Positions 9,450 through 18,003 are shown, counted from the stretch's first letter. The stretch is 64,000 nucleotides of DNA from JBNFVY01 sp049943335 (GCF_049943335.1 NZ_JBNFVY010000002.1:186001-250000); one strand, 5' to 3'. Notes: generated from the sequence alone by a model not told the origin. Translations and numbers: made by a program.

Positions 9450-10882
9450 GTTGCGAATTTCTCTTTCAGGCGCAGCTCGGCAATCCGTTCAACCTGGCGG
9501 CAGGCCTCCGCAAACTCGGCGTCCCGGTCGTTGCCGATGCGCCGATGAAAGGCCTCAAGGATGCTGGCTTTGGTGTTGTCTTTCACCGCGATGATGAAGG
9601 GAAACCCGTGACGTGCCACATAGTCGGCGTTGAGTTTCTGGAAGGTTTCGCGCTCTTTGTCGGTCAGCATGTCCAGCCCGGCCCCGGCCTGTTCGCCGGA
9701 ACTTTCCTTGGTCAACCGGCCCGCTGCCGCCAGTTTCCCCGCCAGGTCAGGGTGTGCGTTGAGAACGCCCAACCGTCGGTCCTTTGACGCAGATCGAAAC
9801 ACACGCGCCAAGGCATTGTGAACGCCCGCGGCGTTGTCGTGAGACGGCCCCAGTTCCAGTTCATACGCACCTTCGGCGATCCAGTGGCTGTGTTCGTAAA
9901 CCCCGCCGAATTCCGACACAAAGGTTGCTTTGTCCATCTCTGACGGTCTGAGCCCTGCCAACGGTGGATGTTCGCGGGCCCAATGATCGGCGATCTGTTC
10001 GCGGGTCGCGAACCAGACGCCGTCATGTTGCACGAAGTGATCCAGTGCGCGTTTCAACGCTATGGCCCGCCCCGGACGACCGGCAATGCGGCAATGCAAA
10101 CCGATGGACAGCATCTTTGGCGCCCCTGCCTCGCCTTCGGCGTACAGCATGTCGAAACTGTCCTTCAGATAGCTTTCGAACTGGTCACCCGTGGTGAAAC
10201 CCGCCTGAATCGCGAACCGCATGTCGTTGCAGTCCATCGTATAGGGAACGATCAGTTGGTCTTTCCCGCCCGCTTTTACCCAATAGGGCAGATCGTCGGC
10301 GTAGCTGTCAGCAATATAGGCCAGATCGCCGACTTCGGCGGCCAGGTCCACGGTATTGACCGAACAACGCCCCGTGTACCAGCCACGCGGCGGGGTCCCT
10401 ACAACCTCGGTATGCAGGCGGATCGCCTCGCGGATCTGGGCGCGTTCTTCATCAGCGCTCATGTCCTTGTGCTCGATCCATTTCAGCCCGTGGCTGGCGA
10501 TTTCCCAACCTGCGGCTTGCATTGCAGACAGTTGCAGCGGCGCGCGGGCCAGCGCGGTCGCGACCCCGTAGACCGTGATCGGAATGTCCTGCAAAAGGCT
10601 GTGCACCCGCCAGAACCCGGCGCGGCTGCCATATTCATAGATGGATTCCATGTTCCAGTGACGTTGCCCCGGCCAAGGCACCGCCCCGGTGATTTCGGAC
10701 AAAAACGCCTCGGATGCAGCATCGCCATGCAGGATGTTGTTTTCGCCGCCTTCTTCATAGTTCAGCACGATCTGAACGGCGATCTTGGCACCGCCCGGCC
10801 ACGTCACGCGAGGCCACTGCCCCCCGTAGCCGGTCATGTCTCGCGGATATCTTGACACGTGAATTCCCTTTTGCTCCTTCAT
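9446..10882 (-). CDS. puuE-uraD: Fused allantoinase (PuuE) and OHCU decarboxylase (UraD)
   Basis: A 478-residue bifunctional protein. Residues ~9-310 are the metal-independent PuuE allantoinase, a polysaccharide-deacetylase fold (RYPRDMTGYG, NYEEGGENNILHG, LHCRIAGRPGRA). Residues ~315-478 are 2-oxo-4-hydroxy-4-carboxy-5-ureidoimidazoline decarboxylase, with the active-site block NAHPDLAGK, the SSGEQAGAGLD motif and HGFPFIIAVK. The two domains carry out consecutive steps, OHCU to (S)-allantoin to allantoate, so fusion may limit racemisation or loss of the unstable intermediate. The ATG at 10882 is used; a GTG at 10858, preceded by AAGGGA, gives a better fit to homologues and may be the true start. 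First gene of the minus-strand operon. Confidence 0.93.
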   Translation of the reverse strand: MKEQKGIHVSRYPRDMTGYGGQWPRVTWPGGAKIAVQIVLNYEEGGENNILHGDAASEAFLSEITGAVPWPGQRHWNMESIYEYGSRAGFWRVHSLLQDIPITVYGVATALARAPLQLSAMQAAGWEIASHGLKWIEHKDMSADEERAQIREAIRLHTEVVGTPPRGWYTGRCSVNTVDLAAEVGDLAYIADSYADDLPYWVKAGGKDQLIVPYTMDCNDMRFAIQAGFTTGDQFESYLKDSFDMLYAEGEAGAPKMLSIGLHCRIAGRPGRAIALKRALDHFVQHDGVWFATREQIADHWAREHPPLAGLRPSEMDKATFVSEFGGVYEHSHWIAEGAYELELGPSHDNAAGVHNALARVFRSASKDRRLGVLNAHPDLAGKLAAAGRLTKESSGEQAGAGLDMLTDKERETFQKLNADYVARHGFPFIIAVKDNTKASILEAFHRRIGNDRDAEFAEACRQVERIAELRLKEKFAT

Positions 10883-11003
10883 TCATACCCCAGTAGACGC
10901 CAATTGTTTTTCAAAAAAAACAGGAAGCAGCCTTCGGACAGACCCGACCTGTCATGAACCCTGCAAACGGGTTAGAAATGCACAGGAATTAGGAGGTCTT
11001 GGA

Positions 11004-11360
11004 ATGACTGGCTATTTGACGACCCATGTTCTGGACACCGCGCGGGGCTGCCCGGCAAAAGGCATCAGGATCGCGCTGTACCGTGTCAGTGGCAATTCGC
11101 GCGCCAAGATCGCCGAGACTGCAACCAATGACGATGGGCGAACCGATGCGCCCATCCTTCCGGCAGACCAGTTCAAGACCGGCACCTATGAGCTGATCTT
11201 CTTTACCGGGGATTATCTGCGCGCCAACGGTTTGGCCCAGGGCGACATCCTGTTTCTCGATCAGGTGCCAATCCGGTTCGGCATGTCGGATCCAGACGCG
11301 CACTACCACGTCCCCCTGCTGCTATCGCCCTTCGGCTATTCGACCTACCGCGGCAGCTAG
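11004..11360 (+). CDS. uraH: 5-hydroxyisourate hydrolase
   Basis: Hydrolyses 5-hydroxyisourate to OHCU, the substrate of the fused decarboxylase encoded divergently. The 118 residues fit the transthyretin-like HIUase family. It begins LTTHVLDTARGCPAKGI, where the His and the following Arg belong to the active site, and ends with the diagnostic YRGS tetrapeptide. An AGGAGG ribosome site lies 7-8 bases before the ATG. The 121-base gap to the divergent puuE-uraD gene must hold both promoters. Its stop codon lies within a CTAG tetranucleotide shared with the stop of the convergent LysR gene. Confidence 0.94.
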   Translation: MTGYLTTHVLDTARGCPAKGIRIALYRVSGNSRAKIAETATNDDGRTDAPILPADQFKTGTYELIFFTGDYLRANGLAQGDILFLDQVPIRFGMSDPDAHYHVPLLLSPFGYSTYRGS

Positions 11361-12286
11361 CCTGCCTGTTGGCGCTGCGCCGTGGATTTGAAGGTACCTG
11401 CAATCCTGTCGATCATGAATTCCATGAACAGGCGTGTCTTTGGATCCTGGCGGCGGCGGTGGGTGAAAAGGCAAGCCATTTGAATGGGTTCGGGCGGCGT
11501 TTGCCGCGCGACCGGCACCAGACGCCTGGTTTGCAAGTGGTCTGCGATCTCAAGAACCGGCTTCATTGCGATCCCGTGGCCGGCCAGCGCCCAATCCGTC
11601 AGAACGTCGCCATCGTCGGATTCGTAACGCCCTGTGACACGAAACCGTTTGGGCCCTGCCGGGGTCGTCAGAACCCACTGAAATTCGGTGGCGCCTGGAA
11701 ACCGCAAACTCAGGCATTCATGCCCGTCAGACACAAGATCGTCCCCGCAAACCGGCATGCCCTTTCTTGCGATGTAGTCCGGGGACGCGCACAAAACACG
11801 CTCGACGTCTGCGATCTTGCGGATGCGCAGGTTGCTGTCTTCGGGTTTGCCAAGGAAAAAGGCCAGATCCAGGCCTTCGGTCGTCAAATCCACTTTCCGG
11901 TCGGTCAAGCGAAGCCTTACGTTCACGTCTGGATAGTCTTTCAGAAAATCGGGAACCAGGGGCGCAATCAGACGCCGCCCGACCCCAAGCGGGGCGGCAA
12001 CGTACAGCGACCCTTTGAGGTTTTCGGTGATATTGACGATCTGCGCTTCGGCGCTTTCGACAGCTTGCAGAATATCTGTCGCCCCGCGGTAGAACGACTG
12101 CCCTTGCTCGGTCGGCGTCAAACTGCGGGTCGTGCGTTGGAACAGTCTCACGCCGAGATGCTCTTCCAACTGCGAAATCCGTGACGACGTAACGGCTGGG
12201 GAAATCCGCAGATCTCGCCCCGCCGCAGACATGCTGCCCAGTTCGTAGACGCGTACGAACGTCCGAATGTTGTCGAGGTAGGACAT
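11357..12286 (-). CDS. LysR-family regulator of the ureide cluster
   Basis: A 309-residue LysR-type transcription factor. The N-terminal winged helix-turn-helix spans about residues 1-60 (FVRVYELGSMSAAGRDLRIS, then SSRISQLEEHLGVRLFQRTT) and is followed by a periplasmic-binding-protein-like effector domain. The ATG at 12286 matches the usual MxxLDNIRTF start; 24 extra in-frame residues upstream look unlike the family. It is transcribed divergently from puuD and its 3' end abuts uraH, so it most likely controls urate degradation. The inducer is unknown; a purine intermediate would fit the context. The inverted arms TTGTTCTG/CAGAACAA in the divergent gap are candidate operator halves. Confidence 0.88.
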   Translation of the reverse strand: MSYLDNIRTFVRVYELGSMSAAGRDLRISPAVTSSRISQLEEHLGVRLFQRTTRSLTPTEQGQSFYRGATDILQAVESAEAQIVNITENLKGSLYVAAPLGVGRRLIAPLVPDFLKDYPDVNVRLRLTDRKVDLTTEGLDLAFFLGKPEDSNLRIRKIADVERVLCASPDYIARKGMPVCGDDLVSDGHECLSLRFPGATEFQWVLTTPAGPKRFRVTGRYESDDGDVLTDWALAGHGIAMKPVLEIADHLQTRRLVPVARQTPPEPIQMACLFTHRRRQDPKTRLFMEFMIDRIAGTFKSTAQRQQAG

Positions 12287-12337
12287 TGTTCTGTTTTTTT
12301 TGATGCTGTATGGCCTTTCATGGCAATACCAGAACAA
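12286..12337. promoter_or_regulatory. Candidate LysR operator between the regulator and puuD
   Basis: Eight-base arms TTGTTCTG (12286-12293) and CAGAACAA (12330-12337) form an exact inverted repeat. They are offset by 44 bases, close to four helical turns, in the 99-base divergent gap. The left arm overlaps the LysR start codon, which would suit autoregulation. Inference only. Confidence 0.4.
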
Positions 12338-12385
12338 ATCCGTCTCGCCTAGAGTCATGGCAATCCGAATCGTGGGGGTAAGGCC

Positions 12386-13618
12386 ATGTATGACTTGGCA
12401 ATTCTATGGGACTGGATCGCCTTTTCCGTCCGCTGGCTTCATGTGGTTGCCGCCATGGCGTGGATCGGCGCGTCGTTTTATTTCATCGCGCTCGATCTGA
12501 TGTTGAAACCCGATGACGCTCTGCCCGAAGGCGCCCATGGCGAAGAATGGGAGGTCCACGGCGGCGGTTTCTATCACACGGTGAAATACCTTGTCGCCCC
12601 GGCCCGGATGCCCGAACACCTGACGTGGCACAAATGGCAGAGCTACACCACATGGCTTTCCGGCGCGGCGCTCTTGATGATCATGTACTGGGTTGGCGGC
12701 GAATTGTTCCTGCTGGACCCGACAAAGATGGACCTGACCCTTTGGCAGGGCATCTTGATTTCCGCTGGCTCGCTGACCATTGGGTGGCTGGCCTATGACG
12801 CGATGTGCAAATCCAGGCTGTCCGACACCCCCACCTTGCTGATGCTGTTGCTGTTTGTGATCCTTGTAATCATGTCATGGGGTTACCATCAGGTCTTTAC
12901 CGGGCGTGCGGCGCTTTTGCATCTGGGCGCCTTCACCGCGACGATCATGACGGCCAATGTGTTCTTTCAGATCATCCCCAATCAACGCATCGTCGTCGAA
13001 GACCTGAAGGCCGGGCGCACCCCGGATGCAAAATACGGCAAAATCGCCAAGGTTCGCTCGACACACAACAACTACCTGACGCTGCCGGTCGTCTTCCTGA
13101 TGCTGGCAAACCACTATCCGTTGGCTTTCGCCACCCACTATAGCTGGATCATCGCCAGCCTGATTTTCCTGACCGGGGTCACGATCCGTCACTACTTCAA
13201 CACCATGCATAAAACCGGGCGCGGACCGCATTGGACGTGGGCCGTCACGGTCTTGTTGATGGTCGTGATCGCATGGCTGTCCACGGTGCCGGGGGGCGAT
13301 AGCTACGAAAACGCCGAAGCCCGCGCTCTGACACCCTATGAAGAAAAATACGCCTCGGCCGCGACCTTTGAAGAGGCATACTACACCGTCATTGGAAACT
13401 GTTCGATGTGTCACGCCCGCGAGCCATCTTGGGACGGCATGCACTGGGCGCCCAAGAACATCGTGCTGGAAACTGAAAGCGATGTCGCGCGCCATGCCGA
13501 TCAGATCTACCTGCACGCCGGTCTGACCAATGCCATGCCGCCACCGAACGCCATCGAAATGGATGACGAAGCGCGCGCATCGATCGTGGCGTGGGTGCGC
13601 GAAGTGCGCGGCGAATAA
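12386..13618 (+). CDS. puuD: Membrane-bound cytochrome c urate oxidase
   Basis: Oxidises urate to 5-hydroxyisourate, passing electrons to its own cytochrome c instead of making hydrogen peroxide. The 410-residue protein has the Urate_ox_N membrane domain at residues ~1-300, with about eight helices and several conserved His (WLHVVAAMAWIG, HGGGFYH, HLTWHKW). A C-terminal c-type haem domain carries CSMCH at 339-343 and a probable axial-ligand Met in the NAMPPP segment. The C-terminal domain is expected in the periplasm. It is the first step of the pathway completed by the adjacent uraH, puuE-uraD, allE and allA genes. Divergent from the LysR gene. Confidence 0.93.
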   Translation: MYDLAILWDWIAFSVRWLHVVAAMAWIGASFYFIALDLMLKPDDALPEGAHGEEWEVHGGGFYHTVKYLVAPARMPEHLTWHKWQSYTTWLSGAALLMIMYWVGGELFLLDPTKMDLTLWQGILISAGSLTIGWLAYDAMCKSRLSDTPTLLMLLLFVILVIMSWGYHQVFTGRAALLHLGAFTATIMTANVFFQIIPNQRIVVEDLKAGRTPDAKYGKIAKVRSTHNNYLTLPVVFLMLANHYPLAFATHYSWIIASLIFLTGVTIRHYFNTMHKTGRGPHWTWAVTVLLMVVIAWLSTVPGGDSYENAEARALTPYEEKYASAATFEEAYYTVIGNCSMCHAREPSWDGMHWAPKNIVLETESDVARHADQIYLHAGLTNAMPPPNAIEMDDEARASIVAWVREVRGE

Positions 13619-13736
13619 ACCCCCGGCCTGTCACATATTGCCCGACCTGTCTGCGTTTGGGTCGTGCCCCTGTTCGATGTAGACCTGTCGCGACGGAAAC
13701 CGGCCGGCCACGCGTATCACCCGCATTGTTTACAAA

Positions 13737-14228
13737 ATGCGAGACGGAACCGTGACACGTTATTCCCCGCTGCAAACCCTTATCCATTGGTTGATCGTGA
13801 TCTTGTTCACGGCGAACTATTTCGTTTCAGATGGCATGGGCCGTGCGCTCAGGACCAAGCTGGACGGCGGCACACCCGACCAGTTTGCCGCCAGCATTCA
13901 CCCGCCCATCGGAATTGCCATCTTGGCACTGATGGTCATCCGCGTTGCCCTGCGGCTGCGCATGGGCGCGCCGGATTTGCCGCCCACGACATCGCCCACC
14001 ATGGCCAAGGCGGCCAGGGCCGGTCATCTGGCGTTCTATGTCCTGCTGTTCGCCATTCCGATCTCGGGCATGGCCGCTTGGGGCGTGGGCATCCGAGAGG
14101 CGGGCGAAGTGCACGAGGTGCTGGTCAATCTAACGGTGATCCTGGTGGTGGGCCACGCCGCGATGGCACTCTATCACCAGTTGATCCTGAAAGACGGGCT
14201 GATGACCCGCATGTCTCTGCGCCGATAA
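13737..14228 (+). CDS. Cytochrome b561 family membrane protein
   Basis: A 163-residue four-helix diheme-type b561 protein. Likely haem ligand His residues occur in TLIHWLIV, SIHPPIG, ARAGHLAFY and VVGHAAMALYHQ. It lies 118 bases after puuD on the same strand, with no terminator seen in between. It could therefore exchange electrons with the PuuD cytochrome domain or the quinone pool; this is inferred from position only. The ATG at 13737 is used; a GTG 15 bases downstream (TRYSPLQ...) is a plausible alternative start. The gene ends at a bidirectional terminator. Confidence 0.82.
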   Translation: MRDGTVTRYSPLQTLIHWLIVILFTANYFVSDGMGRALRTKLDGGTPDQFAASIHPPIGIAILALMVIRVALRLRMGAPDLPPTTSPTMAKAARAGHLAFYVLLFAIPISGMAAWGVGIREAGEVHEVLVNLTVILVVGHAAMALYHQLILKDGLMTRMSLRR

Positions 14229-14268
14229 AAAAACCGCCCGCAACCAAATGGCTGCGGGCGGTTTGGAT
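14227..14268. terminator. Bidirectional terminator between b561 and sat-cysC
   Basis: A perfect 12-bp stem, AAACCGCCCGCA at 14231-14242 paired with TGCGGGCGGTTT at 14253-14264. On the minus strand it is followed by seven T residues, so it mainly ends sat-cysC transcripts; it also separates the convergent b561 gene. Confidence 0.9.
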
Positions 14269-14285
14269 CACATGTACCACAACGT

Positions 14286-16001
14286 TTACTGCGCCGCGAT
14301 CAGTCCCATCGACTCAAGCTTCAGCAGAACCTGGTGGGCGCAGTTGTCCACATCTACGTTTTCAGTCTCAAGCCGCAGCTCGGGGTTTTCAGGCACATCG
14401 TAAGGGTCGGAAATCCCGGTGAATTCCTTGATTTTTCCTTCGCGGGCCAGTTTATAGAGCCCCTTGCGGTCGCGCCGTTCGCATTCTTCGATCGACGTCG
14501 AGACATGCACTTCGACGAAAGCGCCGTATTGCTCGACGTTCTCGCGGACGATCCGGCGGGTCGACGCATAAGGGGCGATGGGCGCGCAAATCGCGATACC
14601 GCCGTTCTTTGTGATCTCGGACGCGACATAGCCGATGCGCTGGATGTTCAGGTCACGATGTTCTTTCGAAAAGCCAAGTTCCGAACTGAGGTTCTTGCGC
14701 ACCACATCGCCGTCCAGCAGGGTGACAGGGCGCCCGCCCATTTCCATCAGCTTGACCATCAGCGCGTTCGCGATCGTGGATTTGCCTGACCCAGAGAACC
14801 CGGTGAAAAACACGGTAAAGCCCTGCTTCGAGCGCGGGGGTCTGGTTTTACGCAGCTCTGCGACCACTTCGGGAAAGCTGAACCATTCGGGAATTTCCAG
14901 CCCTTCGGCCAGACGGCGGCGCAATTCGGTCCCTGAAATGTTCAGGATCGTCACGTCGTCCTTGTCGGCGATCTCGTCGGCCGGCTCGTACTGGGCGCGC
15001 TCTTGCACATAGACCATGTGTTTGAAATCGACCATTTCGATGCCCATTTCGTGCTGATGCGCACGGAAAAGTTCCTGGGCGTCATAGGGGCCATAGAAAT
15101 CCTCGCCCTGGCTGTTCTTGCCCGGGCCGGCGTGATCGCGTCCGACGATGAAGTGCGTGCAGCCGTAATTGGCGCGGATCAGCCCGTGCCAGACAGCCTC
15201 ACGCGGGCCAGCCATCCGCATTGCCAGCGGCAACAGCGACATCGTCGTGGTCGAGGCGGGGTACTTGTCCAGCACAGCCTCGTAACAGCGGACCCGGGTG
15301 AAATGATCCACATCGCCCGGCTTGGTCATGCCAACGACCGGGTGGATCAGCAGGTTCGCCTGGGCCTCTTTGGCGGCGCGAAATGTCAGTTCCTGGTGCG
15401 CGCGGTGCAGCGGGTTGCGGGTCTGGAACGCCACGACCTTGCGCCAGCCCAGCTTGCGGAAATAGGCGCGCAGTTCGTTTGGGGTGTCCCGGCTGCCGCG
15501 GAAGTCGTAATGCACGGGTTGCTGGATGCCGGTAACCGGTCCACCCAGATAGACCTTGCCGGCCTGGTTATGCAGGTAATGCACGGCAGGATGGGCCAGA
15601 TCGTCGGCGCCAAAGACCTTTGCGGCCTCGTTGGATTTGTTCGGCACCCAATTGTCCGACACGGTCATCGTGGCCAGGATCACGCCTTCCTGGTCGCGCA
15701 GGGCAATATCCTGTCCCTCTTGCAGCGACGCCGCGAACTCTTCGCTCACGTCCAGCGTAATGGGCATGGGCCACAACGTGCCATCGGACAGGCGCATGTC
15801 TTCGACCACGCCGTTGTAATCTTCCTCGGTCAAAAACCCCTTCAGCGGGTTGAACCCGCCGTTCATCAGCAGTTCCAGATCGCAAATCTGCCGCGGAGTC
15901 AGATCCCAGCTGACCAGTTCGCCAGCTTCCGTCTTGAGCTTCTGCGCGCTATCGTACGAGACGAAAAGTTCGGGGATCGGTGCAAGATTGGGTGACATCA
16001 T
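14286..16001 (-). CDS. sat-cysC: Bifunctional sulfate adenylyltransferase / adenylylsulfate kinase
   Basis: A 571-residue fusion activating sulfate to APS and then PAPS. Residues ~1-385 are an ATP sulfurylase of the Sat type: the QTRNPLHRAHQE nucleotide-binding motif and GRDHAGPG are intact. Residues ~395-571 are APS kinase, with P-loop GFSGSGKST and the DGDVVRKNLSSELGF segment. At the position of the phosphorylatable Ser of E. coli CysC the sequence reads APIAPYASTRR, an Ala variant common in fused enzymes. The gene is monocistronic, ending at the strong terminator at 14.23-14.27 kb. Confidence 0.95.
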   Translation of the reverse strand: MMSPNLAPIPELFVSYDSAQKLKTEAGELVSWDLTPRQICDLELLMNGGFNPLKGFLTEEDYNGVVEDMRLSDGTLWPMPITLDVSEEFAASLQEGQDIALRDQEGVILATMTVSDNWVPNKSNEAAKVFGADDLAHPAVHYLHNQAGKVYLGGPVTGIQQPVHYDFRGSRDTPNELRAYFRKLGWRKVVAFQTRNPLHRAHQELTFRAAKEAQANLLIHPVVGMTKPGDVDHFTRVRCYEAVLDKYPASTTTMSLLPLAMRMAGPREAVWHGLIRANYGCTHFIVGRDHAGPGKNSQGEDFYGPYDAQELFRAHQHEMGIEMVDFKHMVYVQERAQYEPADEIADKDDVTILNISGTELRRRLAEGLEIPEWFSFPEVVAELRKTRPPRSKQGFTVFFTGFSGSGKSTIANALMVKLMEMGGRPVTLLDGDVVRKNLSSELGFSKEHRDLNIQRIGYVASEITKNGGIAICAPIAPYASTRRIVRENVEQYGAFVEVHVSTSIEECERRDRKGLYKLAREGKIKEFTGISDPYDVPENPELRLETENVDVDNCAHQVLLKLESMGLIAAQ

Positions 16002-16245
16002 TTCCGGTGGCGCCTTGTTCCAATGGGTAGGTCAAACTGTCAACGGGGCCCACGGCCCCCACTATTTGCAGCGCGGTGTGCAACCAGTTGTGGAAAAATT
16101 CAACCCTACCGACACTGACGGCGCAAATTGAGGCGAAATAGCCCCAGGTTTCAGCGATTTCGCCAGTTTTGTTCCCCACCGCGCGTCCGTTTGGGAAATA
16201 GTCCCGCCAGAGAGACGCCTCTGTTGCTGCGGCGCAGCATTGTCG

Positions 16246-17193
16246 TCAGGGCGCGTCTTGTTCCGCGAGCCACCGCTCGGCGTCCAACGCGGCCATGCAG
16301 CCCATTCCAGCGCTTGTCACTGCTTGCCGATAAACGTGGTCGGTCAGATCGCCTGCGGCAAAGACCCCCGGCACCGACGTTTCCGTCGTCCCCGGTTTGA
16401 CCTTGACGTAGCCGCCACTGTGCAATTCCAGCTGATCCTTGACCAATTCGCTGGCAGGCGCGTGGCCGATAGCGATAAAGGCGCCCTTGCAGGGGATTTC
16501 GATGATGTCACCGGTCTTGACGTTCTTGGCCCGGACGGCTTCGACCCCCAGCGGGTTGTCTTCACCGACCACTTCTTCAAGCTGGTGATTCCACAGGATC
16601 TCGACCTTGGGGTTCTTGAACAGTCTCTCCTGCATGATCTTTTCCGAACGCAGGCTGTCGCGGCGATGAATCAGCGTGACCTTGCTGGCGAAATTGGTCA
16701 GGAACAGCGCTTCTTCGACAGCCGTGTTTCCGCCGCCAACCACCACAACGTCCTGGCCTCGATAAAAGAAACCGTCGCATGTCGCGCAAGCCGAAACACC
16801 GAACCCTTTGAATTTCTCTTCGCTTGGCAAGCCCAGCCATTTCGCCTGTGCGCCGGTGGCCAGAATGACCGCGTCAGCGGTATAGGTTGTTCCGCTGTCG
16901 CCCTGCGCGGTGAAGGGTCGTTGGCCCAGATCCAGCGACTGGATGTGATCCGCAATGACCTCGGCGCCCATGGCCTTGGCATGGGCTTCCATTTTGACCA
17001 TCAACTCTGGTCCCTGCACTTCGGTTTCGCCGGGCCAGTTTTCAACTTCGGTTGTGATCGTCAACTGCCCGCCGGGCTGAATGCCTTGCACCAACACCGG
17101 CTCAAGCATCGCGCGGCTGGCATAGACGGCCGCAGTATATCCGGCCGGGCCGGAACCGATGATCAGGACGCGGGTGTGCTTGGGATCGGACAT
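16246..17193 (-). CDS. trxB: Thioredoxin reductase
   Basis: An NADPH-dependent flavoenzyme that reduces thioredoxin in the cytoplasm. The 315 residues fit bacterial TrxB. Visible are the FAD-binding GSGPAGYTAAVYASRA near the N-terminus, the redox-active Cys136-Ala-Thr-Cys139 in SACATCDGFF, the NADPH-binding GGGNTAVEEALFL, and the C-terminal FAD motif GVFAAGDLTD. The ATG at 17193 is preceded by AAAGAG and matches family starts; 49 in-frame residues upstream are basic and unrelated. Divergent from the Lrp-type regulator, with a 195-base shared control region containing phased repeats. Confidence 0.95.
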   Translation of the reverse strand: MSDPKHTRVLIIGSGPAGYTAAVYASRAMLEPVLVQGIQPGGQLTITTEVENWPGETEVQGPELMVKMEAHAKAMGAEVIADHIQSLDLGQRPFTAQGDSGTTYTADAVILATGAQAKWLGLPSEEKFKGFGVSACATCDGFFYRGQDVVVVGGGNTAVEEALFLTNFASKVTLIHRRDSLRSEKIMQERLFKNPKVEILWNHQLEEVVGEDNPLGVEAVRAKNVKTGDIIEIPCKGAFIAIGHAPASELVKDQLELHSGGYVKVKPGTTETSVPGVFAAGDLTDHVYRQAVTSAGMGCMAALDAERWLAEQDAP

Positions 17194-17306
17194 TGGTTTT
17201 CTCTTTAATGGGTCATTTGTTCCGATATAAGCGGGGGGCGCGCGGGATGGAAGGCCAGTTCGCCTCGCAACCGACTCTTGCGCCCGAAGCCCGAACCGCG
17301 GAATGA

Positions 17307-17368
17307 TATTGCGCCGCCGCGAAACATTATTGCGCCGCACAGCAGTTCAACATATGTTTCGCGAAACA
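17307..17368. promoter_or_regulatory. Phased repeats and palindrome upstream of the Lrp gene
   Basis: TATTGCGCCGC occurs at 17307-17317 and 17328-17338 (offset 21, two helical turns). CGCGAAACA occurs at 17318-17326 and 17360-17368 (offset 42, four turns). The second copy is half of the perfect 14-base palindrome TGTTTCGCGAAACA at 17355-17368. The spacing suggests a multi-dimer regulator such as the Lrp protein encoded just downstream; autoregulation is inferred. Confidence 0.5.
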
Positions 17369-17388
17369 ATTCACCTGGGAGCACTCAA

Positions 17389-17889
17389 ATGGCCGGCACC
17401 AAGCTGGACGAAATCGACCGCAAGATTCTGGCCGAGTTGCAAGCTGATGGACGCATAACGAATGTCGAACTGGCCAAGCGTGTCGGCATTTCCGCCCCCC
17501 CCTGTCTGCGCCGCGTCCGAACACTGGAAGAGGCAGGGTATATCCGCGGGTATCACGCCGACGTCGACAGCCGCGCGTTGAATTTTGAAGTGCAGGTTTT
17601 CGCAATGGTCGGCCTGCAAAGCCAAGCCGAAGCGGATCTGGCGCGGTTCGAAGCGATGTGCCAGAAATGGCCGCTGGTGCGCGAGTGTCACATGCTGAAC
17701 GGCGAGGTGGATTTCATGCTGAAATGTGTCTCGCCGGACCTGTCGACGTTTCAGAGCTTTCTAACCGGGCAGCTGCTGACGACGCCGAACGTGGGATCGG
17801 TGAAGACGTCGCTGGTGATCCGCTGCGCAAAAGACGAACCGGGTGTGCCATTCGATGTGCTCGAAAATCGCCTTGCCCAGGACGCCTGA
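17389..17889 (+). CDS. Lrp/AsnC family transcriptional regulator
   Basis: A 166-residue leucine-responsive-type regulator. The N-terminal helix-turn-helix (LDEIDRKILAELQADGRITNVELAKRVG, residues ~5-32, recognition part CLRRVRTLEEAGYIRGY) is followed by the RAM/ACT-like effector domain (VFAMVGLQSQ, ECHMLNGEVDFMLKC). The ATG at 17389 is set by GGGAG eight bases upstream and by homology. Phased repeats in the control region fit the octameric wrapping typical of the family. Its targets cannot be told; divergent trxB is one candidate. Confidence 0.9.
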   Translation: MAGTKLDEIDRKILAELQADGRITNVELAKRVGISAPPCLRRVRTLEEAGYIRGYHADVDSRALNFEVQVFAMVGLQSQAEADLARFEAMCQKWPLVRECHMLNGEVDFMLKCVSPDLSTFQSFLTGQLLTTPNVGSVKTSLVIRCAKDEPGVPFDVLENRLAQDA

Positions 17890-18003
17890 CGCAACAGGTT
17901 GCACCGCGATCCTGCCAATTGCCACGCGATGGTCGTGCTTTGGTCGCGTTCAGGCGCTATGCTTGGTCAGATACTGAACCCGACCACATTCGGAACGCAG
18001 GCA

